Positions 53,963 to 63,557 of a DNA stretch of 64,000 bases are shown here, piece by piece. Origin of the DNA: Chloracidobacterium sp. Its GTDB lineage: Bacteria > Acidobacteriota > Blastocatellia > Pyrinomonadales > Pyrinomonadaceae. The notes beneath the pieces were generated by a model. It ran no database searches and was not told the origin of the DNA. It saw only the letters and a program-made list of their open reading frames with translations. Position 1 is the first letter of the stretch. Every line of letters starts with the position of its first letter. The position numbers and the translations under genes are program-made. The stretch covers positions 319,185-383,184 of the forward strand of contig JADJWM010000007.1 of the NCBI GenBank assembly GCA_016716365.1, given 5' to 3'.

Positions 53963-54355
53963 TCACTGCTTGGCTTTCTGTTCGGCAAGCGCCTTATCGA
54001 CCTGAGTTTTGAACTCTTTACAGCCCTTGGCAAGCTGTTCTTTGTCAGCAGGATTTTCCTGTATCGACTGCTTGATCGCGTCCTTGATCTGATTCAGGAT
54101 CGTGGCCTTTGCGGCCTTGACGATGAAGTTGTCGTCGGGATTCTGGAGTTCGGCCTCGATCGTGTCGAGCACCTGGTCGCATTCAACGATTCCCGTGTTG
54201 CTCTTGCCAACGGTCGAATCGACCACGTCATCGGCCGTCGTCCGATTGCTTCCGGACGAAGGCTGGTCGCCTGAGCGGAGGAAACTGCAGCCCAGAACGC
54301 TTAACAAAAGGACCCCGGCCGCTGCTGCCGCAAATTTGTTCTTGATATTATTCAT
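53963..54355 (-). CDS. Small lipoprotein of unknown function
   Basis: 130 residues with a lipoprotein signal (AAAAAGVLLLSVLGCSFL, lipobox SVLGC), a Ser/Asn/Thr-rich spacer and a helical end (NPADKEQLAKGCKEFKTQVD). Two cysteines in the mature part (VECDQV, AKGCKE) could pair. No family is recognised. A bidirectional terminator lies just beyond its stop. It is 42 bases downstream of the helicase gene on the same strand. Confidence 0.7.
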   Translation of the reverse strand: MNNIKNKFAAAAAGVLLLSVLGCSFLRSGDQPSSGSNRTTADDVVDSTVGKSNTGIVECDQVLDTIEAELQNPDDNFIVKAAKATILNQIKDAIKQSIQENPADKEQLAKGCKEFKTQVDKALAEQKAKQ

Positions 54356-54397
54356 CGATCGCCTCCTCAGACCTCCAATTCGGTTGACGCCTCCGCC

Positions 54398-56812
54398 TTA
54401 CTCTTTTTGCAGATCGGCATATTTTTCGATCAGCTTCTTCATCCCGAAACCAGGGAAACTGATCGTCAGCTTCACATTATCGCCGGAGCCTTCGCGTCGG
54501 AGAACAAGGCCCTTGCCATATTTCGAATGACGCACATGATTGCCTGCTGCGATCGGGCCGTTGTCCGAGTTGGCGCCACTCGGCGAAGTGCCGGATGCGG
54601 CCGCTTTTAACCTGTCCAGGCCAGAACGCGGGTCGTCAGTGTCTGTCGGCCGAACATCGGGCCCCCCTCCGGCGGCCGACGAGGCGTTCTTCTTATTAAA
54701 GAATTCAGCGACCGCGTCAGCACTGTCATACGTTTTGCCTGTGTAAACGTTCCGGGGTTTTTGCACCTCATGGGACGAGCCTGCGGCGGCCGTCCTGACC
54801 CCGGGCCTGCCTTTTGCTGATCCGCGCGCGAATGAAAGCCAGGATGGCCCACGAGAAAGATCTTCGATCAATTCTAACGGAAGCTCATTGAGGAATTGCG
54901 AAGGCTCCGCAGCAAGGTCCTCGCCATACACACGACGTCGCATCGAATGGGTAAGATATAGAATTTCTTCGGCCCTTGTTATCGCAACATAGGCGAGCCG
55001 TCGTTCTTCCTCCAGTTCCTTCGGGTCATTCAAGCTGCGCGAGTGAGGGAAAATGCCGTCCTCGAGGCCAACGATGAAAACGGTCGGAAATTCGAGGCCC
55101 TTTGCCGAATGGACGGTCATTAAAGTCACGCCGGCATTTCCGTCGTATTTGTCGGTGTCCGAGGTCAACGCAGCGTGATCTATAAAGTCGCGCAGGCCGG
55201 TCTCCGGCGTCTGGTCGTAGTCCGCTGCCGCATTTACGAGTTCCTCCAGATTCTCGAGCCTGCCCTCGGCCTCGTCCGTGTTTTCGGAACGGAGCATTTT
55301 CGAGTAGCCGCTGTCGTCGATCGCCGAGATAACCGCTTCACTCACCGGACGGCCGGAAGGCGAGGCATCTTTGACCGTCGCCGAGATCTTATCGATCGTC
55401 TTCTTGAATTGGACTATGGCGTTGGAAGCCCTGCTTGAAATTCCGCGGACTGGGTCGGCATCGCGATCGGCCTCGGCCTCGATCACATCCCAAAGGCTGG
55501 TCTTTCTGGCTTTCGCCTCGCTCTGCAGGGCGTCCATCGTTGTTTTTCCGATACCGCGAGGTGGCGTGTTGATAACCCGTGCCAAGGCGATATCGTCTCG
55601 CGGATTCAACGCAAGCTTCAGGTACGCGACTATGTCCTTGACCTCGGCCCGTTCATAGAAGGAGAACCCGCCGACAATGTTGTAATCGATCCTCAAACGT
55701 CGAAGTGCTTCTTCGAACACCCGCGATTGAGCATTTGTCCGATAGAGGACGGCAACTCGCTTGCTGGCGTCCCGCCGGCGGTGTTCCTCGATCCGGGCGG
55801 CGACAAATCTCCCTTCACTGTCGGCGTCGGACGCCTGAAAATAGAAGATTCGCTCGCCTCCGTCCTTGCTCGTCCAGAGCTTCTTTTTCTTCTGATTCAG
55901 ATTTTTTTCGATGATCGAATCGGCCGCGTCGAGGATCGTCTGCGTCGATCGATAATTCTGCTCAAGCAGGATGACCTTTGCGTCGGGAAAGTGGCTTTCG
56001 AATTCGAGGATATTGCGAATATCCGCTTGCCGAAAGCCGTAAATACTCTGTGCATCGTCACCGACAACGCAGATATTCTGCTGCTTTTCGGTCAGGAACG
56101 TGACAAGAGCAAGCTGAAGCGGATTCGTGTCCTGGTATTCGTCGACGAGGATGTAACGATACCGGTCATTGTATTTTTCACGGACCTCCGGCGAAGTCCT
56201 GAGCAGTTTGACAGTCTTTATGAGAAGGTCGTCGAAGTCTAGAGCGTTCGCGCGGCCGAGCCGTTCTTCATAGAGGCGGAAGACCTTAGCGTATGCGGCC
56301 CGCTTTTCGTCCGTAAGTTCAACCGACGAGCTGAACAATTCAACATCCTCGCCTCGGTTTTTTGCTGCGCTGATCACCGAACGAACGACCCGCGGGACGA
56401 TCTGCTTTTCGTCTAGGCCGAGGTCCTTGATGCAGGCCTTTATCACCTTTTGGCTGTCGTCGGTGTCATATATCGTGAACGAACGCGTGTAGCCTTCCGC
56501 GAGCTGCTCGATGTCCTGACGGAGGATCCGGACACAAAGGCTATGAAACGTCGAAAGGAGCGGGAACGAATTCAGCTTGGTGCCCTTCAAAAGCCGTTCG
56601 ACACGAGCCTTCATCTCGCCCGCAGCCTTGTTCGTAAAAGTGACGGCTAATATATTGTGCGGCGGAACCCCTTTTTCGGCAATAAGATAAGCGATGCGAA
56701 CGGTGATGACCCTCGTTTTGCCAGATCCCGCACCCGCGAGGACAAGAAGGGGGCCTTCGGTGGTTGTAACGGCCTCGGCCTGTTGGGGATTTAGTGAGGA
56801 TAGCAGATCCAT
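54398..56812 (-). CDS. ATP-dependent DNA helicase, UvrD/PcrA family
   Basis: 804 residues. Superfamily 1A helicase motifs: Q motif LNPQQAEAV, motif I LAGAGSGKTRVITVRI, motif Ia AVTFTNKAAGEMKARV, motif II LVDEYQDTN, motif III VGDDAQSIYGFRQAD, motif IV ILLEQNYRSTQ, motif V VTLMTVHSAKGLEFPTVF, motif VI RRLAYVAITRAEE. It works in repair and in removing stalled complexes; UvrD and PcrA are not told apart here. The PcrA-like C-terminal part ends VRHSKYGKGLVLRREGSGDN. Its start overlaps the stop of the isochorismatase gene (TAATG). Confidence 0.95.
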   Translation of the reverse strand: MDLLSSLNPQQAEAVTTTEGPLLVLAGAGSGKTRVITVRIAYLIAEKGVPPHNILAVTFTNKAAGEMKARVERLLKGTKLNSFPLLSTFHSLCVRILRQDIEQLAEGYTRSFTIYDTDDSQKVIKACIKDLGLDEKQIVPRVVRSVISAAKNRGEDVELFSSSVELTDEKRAAYAKVFRLYEERLGRANALDFDDLLIKTVKLLRTSPEVREKYNDRYRYILVDEYQDTNPLQLALVTFLTEKQQNICVVGDDAQSIYGFRQADIRNILEFESHFPDAKVILLEQNYRSTQTILDAADSIIEKNLNQKKKKLWTSKDGGERIFYFQASDADSEGRFVAARIEEHRRRDASKRVAVLYRTNAQSRVFEEALRRLRIDYNIVGGFSFYERAEVKDIVAYLKLALNPRDDIALARVINTPPRGIGKTTMDALQSEAKARKTSLWDVIEAEADRDADPVRGISSRASNAIVQFKKTIDKISATVKDASPSGRPVSEAVISAIDDSGYSKMLRSENTDEAEGRLENLEELVNAAADYDQTPETGLRDFIDHAALTSDTDKYDGNAGVTLMTVHSAKGLEFPTVFIVGLEDGIFPHSRSLNDPKELEEERRLAYVAITRAEEILYLTHSMRRRVYGEDLAAEPSQFLNELPLELIEDLSRGPSWLSFARGSAKGRPGVRTAAAGSSHEVQKPRNVYTGKTYDSADAVAEFFNKKNASSAAGGGPDVRPTDTDDPRSGLDRLKAAASGTSPSGANSDNGPIAAGNHVRHSKYGKGLVLRREGSGDNVKLTISFPGFGMKKLIEKYADLQKE

Positions 56813-57370
56813 TATTTGATCAGTGTCTGAACGTCTTTGAACTTCTCGTGACGCGAGTCGCGCATCAGTTCGAACAGAGCCATTTCGGCACTCGATGAAA
56901 TAACGCCCGCCGCCGACATGCGTCTGAGCCCGGCCTGTTTGTCGTGTTCGAATCGGGATCCGACGCAGTCGGTGAGCAGATGAACCTTGTAGCCCGCATC
57001 AACAAGTTCGAGTGCCGTTTGATTCACACAGACGTGGGTCTCGATGCCGCACAGGACTACATTTTGCGGCTTCAGTTCATCCAATCGCGCTTTGATTCCC
57101 TCTGCGGAAAATGCGCTGAAGGTCGATTTTTCGATCGGCTCATAACCTTCGGGAAGCGAGAATCGGATCTCTTCAGCAGTTGGCCCTAGGCCTTTGGGAT
57201 ATTGTTCGGTCACGATGATCGGAACACCAAGCAATCCGAAGCCCAGAAACCACCGTGGCGGTACGGGATGCTATCGAAGGGAAATTTCCGATCGGGTCTC
57301 GAAAAGCCTCCTGCATATCGACGACCATCAGAACACAGCCGTCTACTGACAACAATCTCGAAAAACTCAT
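56812..57370 (-). pseudogene. Isochorismatase-family hydrolase, frameshifted
   Basis: Two frames together make one full-length protein of about 185 residues. The first (start near 57370) gives VLMVVDMQEAFRDPIGNFPS; the second gives GFGLLGVPIIVTEQYPKGLG, NVVLCGIETHVCVNQTALEL (catalytic Cys region) and GYKVHLLTDCVGSR. The shift lies at about 57230-57260. Asp, Lys and Cys of the family triad are all present across both frames. Its stop overlaps the helicase start, so if the shift is real it may change helicase translation. Sequencing error is an equal possibility. Confidence 0.75.
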
Positions 57371-57382
57371 TCTTTTTGGGTG

Positions 57383-57580
57383 TTAATCGGAGCTTGAGGC
57401 CTCCTGCCGGTTCGCTGGGCCGTCGCCCGGCCGTGTCTTTCCCCCGTTCCGGGCCGCCTTTTCGCGCATCTCTTTTCGGTACTGCCTGAAGAAAAAGAAC
57501 ACGGCAGCAATACAGACCGCAAGGATCAATATCATCATCGCGACGATGAAATACACTTCAGCGGCTGCTTGCTCCGGCAT
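57383..57580 (-). CDS. Small single-helix membrane protein
   Basis: 65 residues. One helix near the N-terminus (VYFIVAMMILILAVCIAAVF, then FFF), followed by a basic stretch (RQYRKEMREKAARNGG) and a polar tail. The stop is 12 bases before the isochorismatase start on the same strand. No family is recognised. Confidence 0.55.
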   Translation of the reverse strand: MPEQAAAEVYFIVAMMILILAVCIAAVFFFFRQYRKEMREKAARNGGKTRPGDGPANRQEASSSD

Positions 57581-57734
57581 ATGTTCAGTTTAGGCGCTAG
57601 GTATCGCAGATTCAAGTTAATCAACTTCGGTACCTACAAAGGTCCTAAGGCTGCCGGGAGAATCGGGTGCGCGAGCGTGGCCAATTTGAGCGAAAGCGCT
57701 GGTTTGGGATAGTGTGGCGAGATCGGTGCGGAAT

Positions 57735-58187
57735 TTAATGGGGCGCTTGATTCGCCGGAAACGCCTCGGCTTTTTCGGGTTCCTCGGCGGCGAGCCGCTC
57801 GCGATACGTTTCCGGGATCTGCCGAACTTTCTTGTTCTGGTCGGTAACGAGATGAAGCGTCTCGCCCTCCGCCAGAAGTGTCCCGTCCGAGGGACGGAAG
57901 ATCTCATAAACAAATCGTATCGAACGGCTGCGGATCTCGGCCACGCGGGTCCTGATCATCAGAATGTCTTCGTAGAATGCGGGTGACTTGTACCGGCAGT
58001 AGGTCTCGGCAACAACCATCAAGGCGTTGTCGTTTTCTTCCATCTCTTTGTAGGAAAAGCCGCGGGCACGGCAAAGGTCGCTTCGGCCGGCTTCGAACCA
58101 GATCAGGTAGTTCGAATGATGGACGATGCCCATCTTGTCGGTCTCGGCATATCGGACCCGGATCTCGGTTTCATGCCAGCCGTCCAT
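57735..58187 (-). CDS. Acyl-CoA thioesterase, YbgC-like hot-dog fold
   Basis: 150 residues from ATG 58187 (MDGWHETEIRVRYAETDKMG); a start 11 codons upstream is possible. The 4-hydroxybenzoyl-CoA thioesterase signature RVRYAETDKMGIVHHSNYLI holds the catalytic Asp region, then WFEAGRSDLCRARGF and DILMIRTRVAEIRSRSIRF. The C-terminal tail is Glu/Ala-rich. Members act on short acyl-CoA or acyl-ACP, sometimes next to the Tol-Pal genes, which are not here. Confidence 0.88.
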   Translation of the reverse strand: MDGWHETEIRVRYAETDKMGIVHHSNYLIWFEAGRSDLCRARGFSYKEMEENDNALMVVAETYCRYKSPAFYEDILMIRTRVAEIRSRSIRFVYEIFRPSDGTLLAEGETLHLVTDQNKKVRQIPETYRERLAAEEPEKAEAFPANQAPH

Positions 58188-58241
58188 AACAGTCGGCAGC
58201 ACGCTGAAGGCGGTACGCAAGCGGCGGCTTAAACTGAACGC

Positions 58242-58269
58242 CTACTGCATTCTGCCAACTGCATACTGA
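58242..58269. repeat. Four-unit 7-base array between tRNA-Gln and the thioesterase gene
   Basis: CTACTGC, ATTCTGC, CAACTGC and ATACTGA. It lies between the 3' end of the tRNA and the start of the thioesterase gene, both on the minus strand. Confidence 0.7.
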
Positions 58270-58275
58270 GGAAAC

Positions 58276-58349
58276 TGGCTGGGAGACAGGGATTCGAACC
58301 CCGATAGCCAGATCCAGAATCTGGAGTCCTACCATTAGACGATCTCCCA
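58276..58349 (-). tRNA. tRNA-Gln (CTG anticodon), CCA encoded
   Basis: On the minus strand TGGGAGA (5' acceptor arm) pairs with TCTCCCA, the anticodon stem CCAGA/TCTGG closes the loop TTCTGGA with CTG at positions 34-36, and the T arm has GTTCGAATC. Discriminator G and a genome-encoded CCA follow. The 5' TGGG start is typical for tRNA-Gln. Confidence 0.93.
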
Positions 58350-58437
58350 GCGTCCTTAATAATTTACGTGTCGGAAACGAGGGTTGTCAAACGATAACTA
58401 TTTCGCCGCGAGGTTCCATGATTTTGACTTTCAGGGC

Positions 58438-58458
58438 CTAACTTTCTAATTTCTAACC
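58438..58458 (+). repeat. Three-unit 7-base array before smpB
   Basis: CTAACTT, TCTAATT and TCTAACC, two bases before ATG 58461. No Shine-Dalgarno sequence is visible. Confidence 0.6.
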
Positions 58459-58460
58459 TT

Positions 58461-58919
58461 ATGTCGAGCGAAAAAGGGATCCTTACAAACCGGCAGGCGT
58501 TCCATGAATATCACATCCTGGACAAGTACGAGGCCGGGGCCGCCCTTCTGGGGACCGAGGTGAAGAGCATCATGGCCGGCCGGATACAATTGAAGGACTC
58601 CTACGTAACGATCAAGGACGGGGAGGTCTGGCTGATCAACGCTCATATCTCACCTTATTCGCACGGTAATCGGCAAAATCACGATCCGCTGCGGAGCCGA
58701 AAGCTGCTCCTACACCGCCGGGAGATCGATAAACTAACTAAAGAAACGAACCAGAAGGGCATGACGCTGGTCGTAACCTCGATCTACTGGAAGAATGGCC
58801 GGATCAAGTTCGAGATCGGCGTCGCAAAGGGTAAAAAGCTCTATGACAAACGGCAGGCTGAGATGCAGCGGACCATCGATAAAGAAACCCGCCAGCAGTT
58901 GAAAGAAAAGGCGAGATAA
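58461..58919 (+). CDS. smpB: SsrA-binding protein SmpB
   Basis: 152 residues. Binds tmRNA in ribosome rescue. Landmarks: KGILTNRQAFHEYHILDKYE, AGAALLGTEVKSIMAGRIQL, WLINAHISPYSHGNRQNHDP, RKLLLHRREIDKL and the basic end with KKLYDKRQ. The tmRNA gene itself is not seen in this window. Confidence 0.97.
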   Translation: MSSEKGILTNRQAFHEYHILDKYEAGAALLGTEVKSIMAGRIQLKDSYVTIKDGEVWLINAHISPYSHGNRQNHDPLRSRKLLLHRREIDKLTKETNQKGMTLVVTSIYWKNGRIKFEIGVAKGKKLYDKRQAEMQRTIDKETRQQLKEKAR

Positions 58920-58977
58920 GTTAAGGTATTACAACGAGTTTCAAGTCCATAAGCATATTTTATAACTGAGGAAATTG

Positions 58978-60477
58978 ATGGAGTTTACTGGCATATCGGG
59001 TAATTTTTCACATGCGTCCGCAGAGGCACTGGCCGTTGTCGTTTTTGACGGCGAGAACGCCGGCTCGGGATCGTTGGCCGAGCTCGACAAATTGACCGGC
59101 GGCGGCATTTCGGCTGTATTTAAGTCGGAAGATTTCAAAGGCGAGAAGGGCCAAACCGCGTTGTTGCGATTCTCGCCTTCGGGCAAAGTCAAAGCAAGGG
59201 CGATCATGCTTCTCGGCGCGGGTAAAAGGGCCAATTATCGTGTCTCGGACGTGTCCGCGGCGTCGGGCGCCGCGACGCGTTACCTGCGGACGCGCAGTTT
59301 CAAGAGCTTCGCCTTCATGCCGAGGTGCGAGGGAAATGCTATCGCGATCGCCCAGGCAGCAGCCCAGGGCGCGGTCACGAGCCAATTTGAGCTCGATAAG
59401 TACAAGACCAAGGACAAAAAGAATAAATCGGTCAATAAGGTCATCGTTTGCATCGACGGAGCGAAACCTGCCGATCTGAAGAACGGGCTCTCCCGGGGCC
59501 AGATCATCGGTGATTCAATGAACTTCACGCGTGACCTCGCGAATGAGCCGCCGAATGTGCTGACCCCGACGGAAATGGCCAATCGTGCTCAAAGAATGGC
59601 AAAGGAAGTGGGCTTGAAGTACGAGGTCCTCGACGAGTCGAAAATGACGAAGATGGGGATGGGTTCGCTCTTAAGTGTCTCGAAGGGTTCCGAACAGCCC
59701 GCGAAACTCATCGTCCTGCGCTACACGCCGGCTAAGAACACGGGAAAAAAAGGCGACCTGCTCGCGCTCGTCGGGAAAGGCATCACGTTCGATACGGGCG
59801 GCATCTCGCTTAAACCGGGCGAGGGCATGGATGCGATGAAGTACGATATGTCGGGCGGAGCGACCGTGATCGGCACGATGCGTGCGATCGCAATGCTGAA
59901 GCCGACGATCCCGGTCCTCGGGGTTGTCGCGGCCGTCGAGAATATGCCCGACGGCAAGGCTTCCCGCCCCAGCGACGTCGTCACGGCAATGAACGGCAAG
60001 ACCATCGAAATCCTGAACACTGATGCAGAAGGCCGTTTGATACTCGCCGACGCCGTCGCTTATGCCGAAAAGCAGGGTGCCAACCGGATCGTTGATATGG
60101 CCACGCTGACGGGTGCTGTGATCATCGCCCTCGGCGACCAGAACACCGGGATCATGGGGAACGACGACGAGCTCGTAAAGGAGATAATCTCGCTCGGCAA
60201 GGAAAACGGGGAGGGGTTCTGGGAGCTCCCGCTTGGTGAGGGGTACAGCAAACAGATCAAGTCCGATATCGCCGATATCAAGAACATCGGCCCCCGGGGC
60301 AAGGCCGGAACGATCATGGGTGCTGTTTTCATTCAGGAATTTGTTGATAAGGCCAAATGGGCGCACCTGGACATCGCCGGCACGGCCTGGTGTGACACGG
60401 TGAAACCCCACCAGGCCAAGGGCCCGACTGGCGTTGCGATCCGAACACTCGTTTCCCTTGTTGAAAAGTCCCAGTAG
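58978..60477 (+). CDS. pepA: Leucyl aminopeptidase (M17)
   Basis: 499 residues from ATG 58978. Two-zinc cytosolic exopeptidase, hexameric in the family. Metal and catalytic motifs: LVGKGITFDTGGISLKPGEG, MKYDMSGGATVIGTM, the M17 signature NTDAEGRLILADAVAYAE, and AHLDIAGTAW. The N-terminal macro-like domain has low similarity to other members, as is usual. Confidence 0.95.
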   Translation: MEFTGISGNFSHASAEALAVVVFDGENAGSGSLAELDKLTGGGISAVFKSEDFKGEKGQTALLRFSPSGKVKARAIMLLGAGKRANYRVSDVSAASGAATRYLRTRSFKSFAFMPRCEGNAIAIAQAAAQGAVTSQFELDKYKTKDKKNKSVNKVIVCIDGAKPADLKNGLSRGQIIGDSMNFTRDLANEPPNVLTPTEMANRAQRMAKEVGLKYEVLDESKMTKMGMGSLLSVSKGSEQPAKLIVLRYTPAKNTGKKGDLLALVGKGITFDTGGISLKPGEGMDAMKYDMSGGATVIGTMRAIAMLKPTIPVLGVVAAVENMPDGKASRPSDVVTAMNGKTIEILNTDAEGRLILADAVAYAEKQGANRIVDMATLTGAVIIALGDQNTGIMGNDDELVKEIISLGKENGEGFWELPLGEGYSKQIKSDIADIKNIGPRGKAGTIMGAVFIQEFVDKAKWAHLDIAGTAWCDTVKPHQAKGPTGVAIRTLVSLVEKSQ

Positions 60478-60618
60478 GGCGGCACTGCCGCAATTTCCAA
60501 CACGGGCCGGTAAATCTCTGCATTTATCGGCCCTTTTCGGCAAAATGGCTTGCCGCAGGACGTCTAATTCGCAGCTTTCCGTTAACGAAGGCCTCGAGAT
60601 CCTCGACGACAGACCTAA

Positions 60619-61515
60619 ATGAACCTCGTTTCTAGAAAGAACCTGGCCAATATGACGCTTAGTGTCGTGATCCTGTTTGCCGGTTCGGCTTGTTTCTGGA
60701 GCAGTGAACGGTCTTCGGTTGACGATCCGGCGGAGCCTGCCGAAGAAAATGTAAACGCGATCGCGACCAATCAGCCGAGATCGACGCAGCCGGTCAATCC
60801 CGCGAAGCGGAGGGACGAGGGCGATTTCATCGTCCAGCACCTCGACGTCACATCGCCCGCGTACCAGGAATTCGACCGGCATGTCCGGAGTTCCCGGCTT
60901 TTGGAGGACGCAGCCGAGAAGCTCAATAGATCGCTGAGCCTGCCCCGAGATGTCTTCCTGCGGACAAAGGACTGCAAAGAAGTTAATGCCTTCTACGACC
61001 CAAATGACCGCTCGATCACGATCTGTTATGAATTGATGGGCCATTTCTACCGGATCTTTAAGTCTGCGGGTGAGAGCGATGAAAAAGCATACGACAAAAT
61101 GAACGATGCCGTGCGGTTCGTATTTGTCCATGAGTTGGGACATGCACTGATCGACCAATATAAGCTTCCGGTCGCCGGTAATGAGGAAGACGCCGCTGAT
61201 CGCTGTTCCGCGTACGTCAACTTGAAGGAACTTGGCGAAGATGGCGCACGCGCGGTCTACGCGGCGGCCGATGCATTTGCTATTGAGTCGAAACAAGGCG
61301 ACAATTCAAAACGAAACTTAGCGGACGAACATCTGCTTCGCGAGCAGCGTTTCTATAATTCACTTTGCATGATCTACGGTTCCGATCCGGAGAAGCACTC
61401 GCGTATCGTCGAAGGCGGCTACCTTCCGAAGGAGCGTGCGGTGAGATGCGAGGGTGAATTCAGGCGGGCCGTCGAGAGCTGGGTGAGCCTGCTCGAGCCT
61501 TGGCGAAAAGCTTGA
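60619..61515 (+). CDS. Lipoprotein metallopeptidase (HExxH), DUF4344-like
   Basis: 298 residues. Lipoprotein-type signal (NMTLSVVILFAGSACFWSS), an acidic spacer, then VFLRTKDCKEVNAFYDPNDR, SITICYELMGHFYRIFKS and the zinc motif VFVHELGHALIDQYKLPVAG followed by NEEDAADRCSAYVNL, whose acidic residue could be the third ligand. This order matches the DUF4344 putative metallopeptidases. The later cysteines (SLCMIYG, VRCEGEF) may form disulfides. Confidence 0.8.
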   Translation: MNLVSRKNLANMTLSVVILFAGSACFWSSERSSVDDPAEPAEENVNAIATNQPRSTQPVNPAKRRDEGDFIVQHLDVTSPAYQEFDRHVRSSRLLEDAAEKLNRSLSLPRDVFLRTKDCKEVNAFYDPNDRSITICYELMGHFYRIFKSAGESDEKAYDKMNDAVRFVFVHELGHALIDQYKLPVAGNEEDAADRCSAYVNLKELGEDGARAVYAAADAFAIESKQGDNSKRNLADEHLLREQRFYNSLCMIYGSDPEKHSRIVEGGYLPKERAVRCEGEFRRAVESWVSLLEPWRKA

Positions 61516-61546
61516 ACCATATTCTTATTCTGATCGGAGAAACGGT

Positions 61547-62140
61547 ATGAAAAGACTCATCTCGGAGCTAATTAACGGAAAGGACGGCCGCGTGACCGGC
61601 CTGGTGGCAATGGGTTTGATCGGGGCCGTCGCACTCGGCTGCACCTGTAACAAGTGGGCAAGCGACCTCGCCGATACGAACAGCTCAAATTCGACGACGG
61701 TATCTAACACGACCAAGCCGGCGGATGAGATCCCGACGGTTTCAAGACCGGACGCATCTAAAGGAGAGCTGCCGAGCGACCCCCAGTCACAGATGCTGGC
61801 ACGCGAGACGATACTTGATTTCAATGACGCGATCCAGAGCGGCGACTTTTCGACGTTTCATGGAAACGTTTCCAAGCCTTTCCAGCGGCAGGCATCGGCC
61901 GAAAAGATGGAGGATGCGTTCAAGGCCTTTATTGAAGCGAAGCCCGATTTCAGCGACGTGAAAACGATGACGGCAACATTCAGCCCGTCGCCCTCGATCC
62001 AGCGCCAGTCCGGCGTAAGGCACCTGCAGATCAAGGGCTATTACGAGACCTCGCCGCGGAGGATGAACTTCGACCTGAAGTACATCCCGGAAGGCAAGGA
62101 GTGGAAGCTGATCTCCATAGAGGTCAACACCCGGGATTAG
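61547..62140 (+). CDS. Putative lipoprotein of unknown function
   Basis: 197 residues. A basic N-terminus, hydrophobic segment and lipobox (GLVAMGLIGAVALGCTC), then a Ser/Asn/Thr-rich linker (NSSNSTTVSNTT) and a folded region (FNDAIQSGDFSTFHGNVSKP, YETSPRRMNFDLKYIPEGKE, WKLISIEV) that looks like a small alpha+beta NTF2/SnoaL-like domain. It lies 31 bases after the metallopeptidase gene, so the two may form an operon. Confidence 0.65.
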   Translation: MKRLISELINGKDGRVTGLVAMGLIGAVALGCTCNKWASDLADTNSSNSTTVSNTTKPADEIPTVSRPDASKGELPSDPQSQMLARETILDFNDAIQSGDFSTFHGNVSKPFQRQASAEKMEDAFKAFIEAKPDFSDVKTMTATFSPSPSIQRQSGVRHLQIKGYYETSPRRMNFDLKYIPEGKEWKLISIEVNTRD

Positions 62141-62337
62141 CTTTTGGGCGAATGACCAGCCATCTCAACGGGCGGCCGCGCTACGGGCATTTTGCCTTTA
62201 GCCGCGGCCGCCGTTAAAATTGGTCTTTCGGTCCAAACGTTGAACAGACTTTCCAGTCTGTTCTTTTGCGGCTTTCGGGGCGTGTTGCCGGTGTTCGCGG
62301 TCGGCAGCGAAGGGCCGGAAAGCCTATCACGAATTCT

Positions 62338-63501
<1,164 letters not shown>

Positions 63502-63531
63502 TCTGCAGAATTTCCGGTCATCAGTTTGAAC

Positions 63532-63557
63532 GGCGGCTGCATAGCCGCCATTTTTTT
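63532..63557 (+). terminator. Terminator of sucC
   Basis: A 7-bp stem (GGCGGCT with AGCCGCC), loop GCAT, then ATTTTTTT. Confidence 0.9.

Noticed and set aside
59671..61296. 541-codon open frame on the minus strand across pepA and the metallopeptidase
   Set aside because: It spans two well-supported genes on the other strand and has no recognisable motif.
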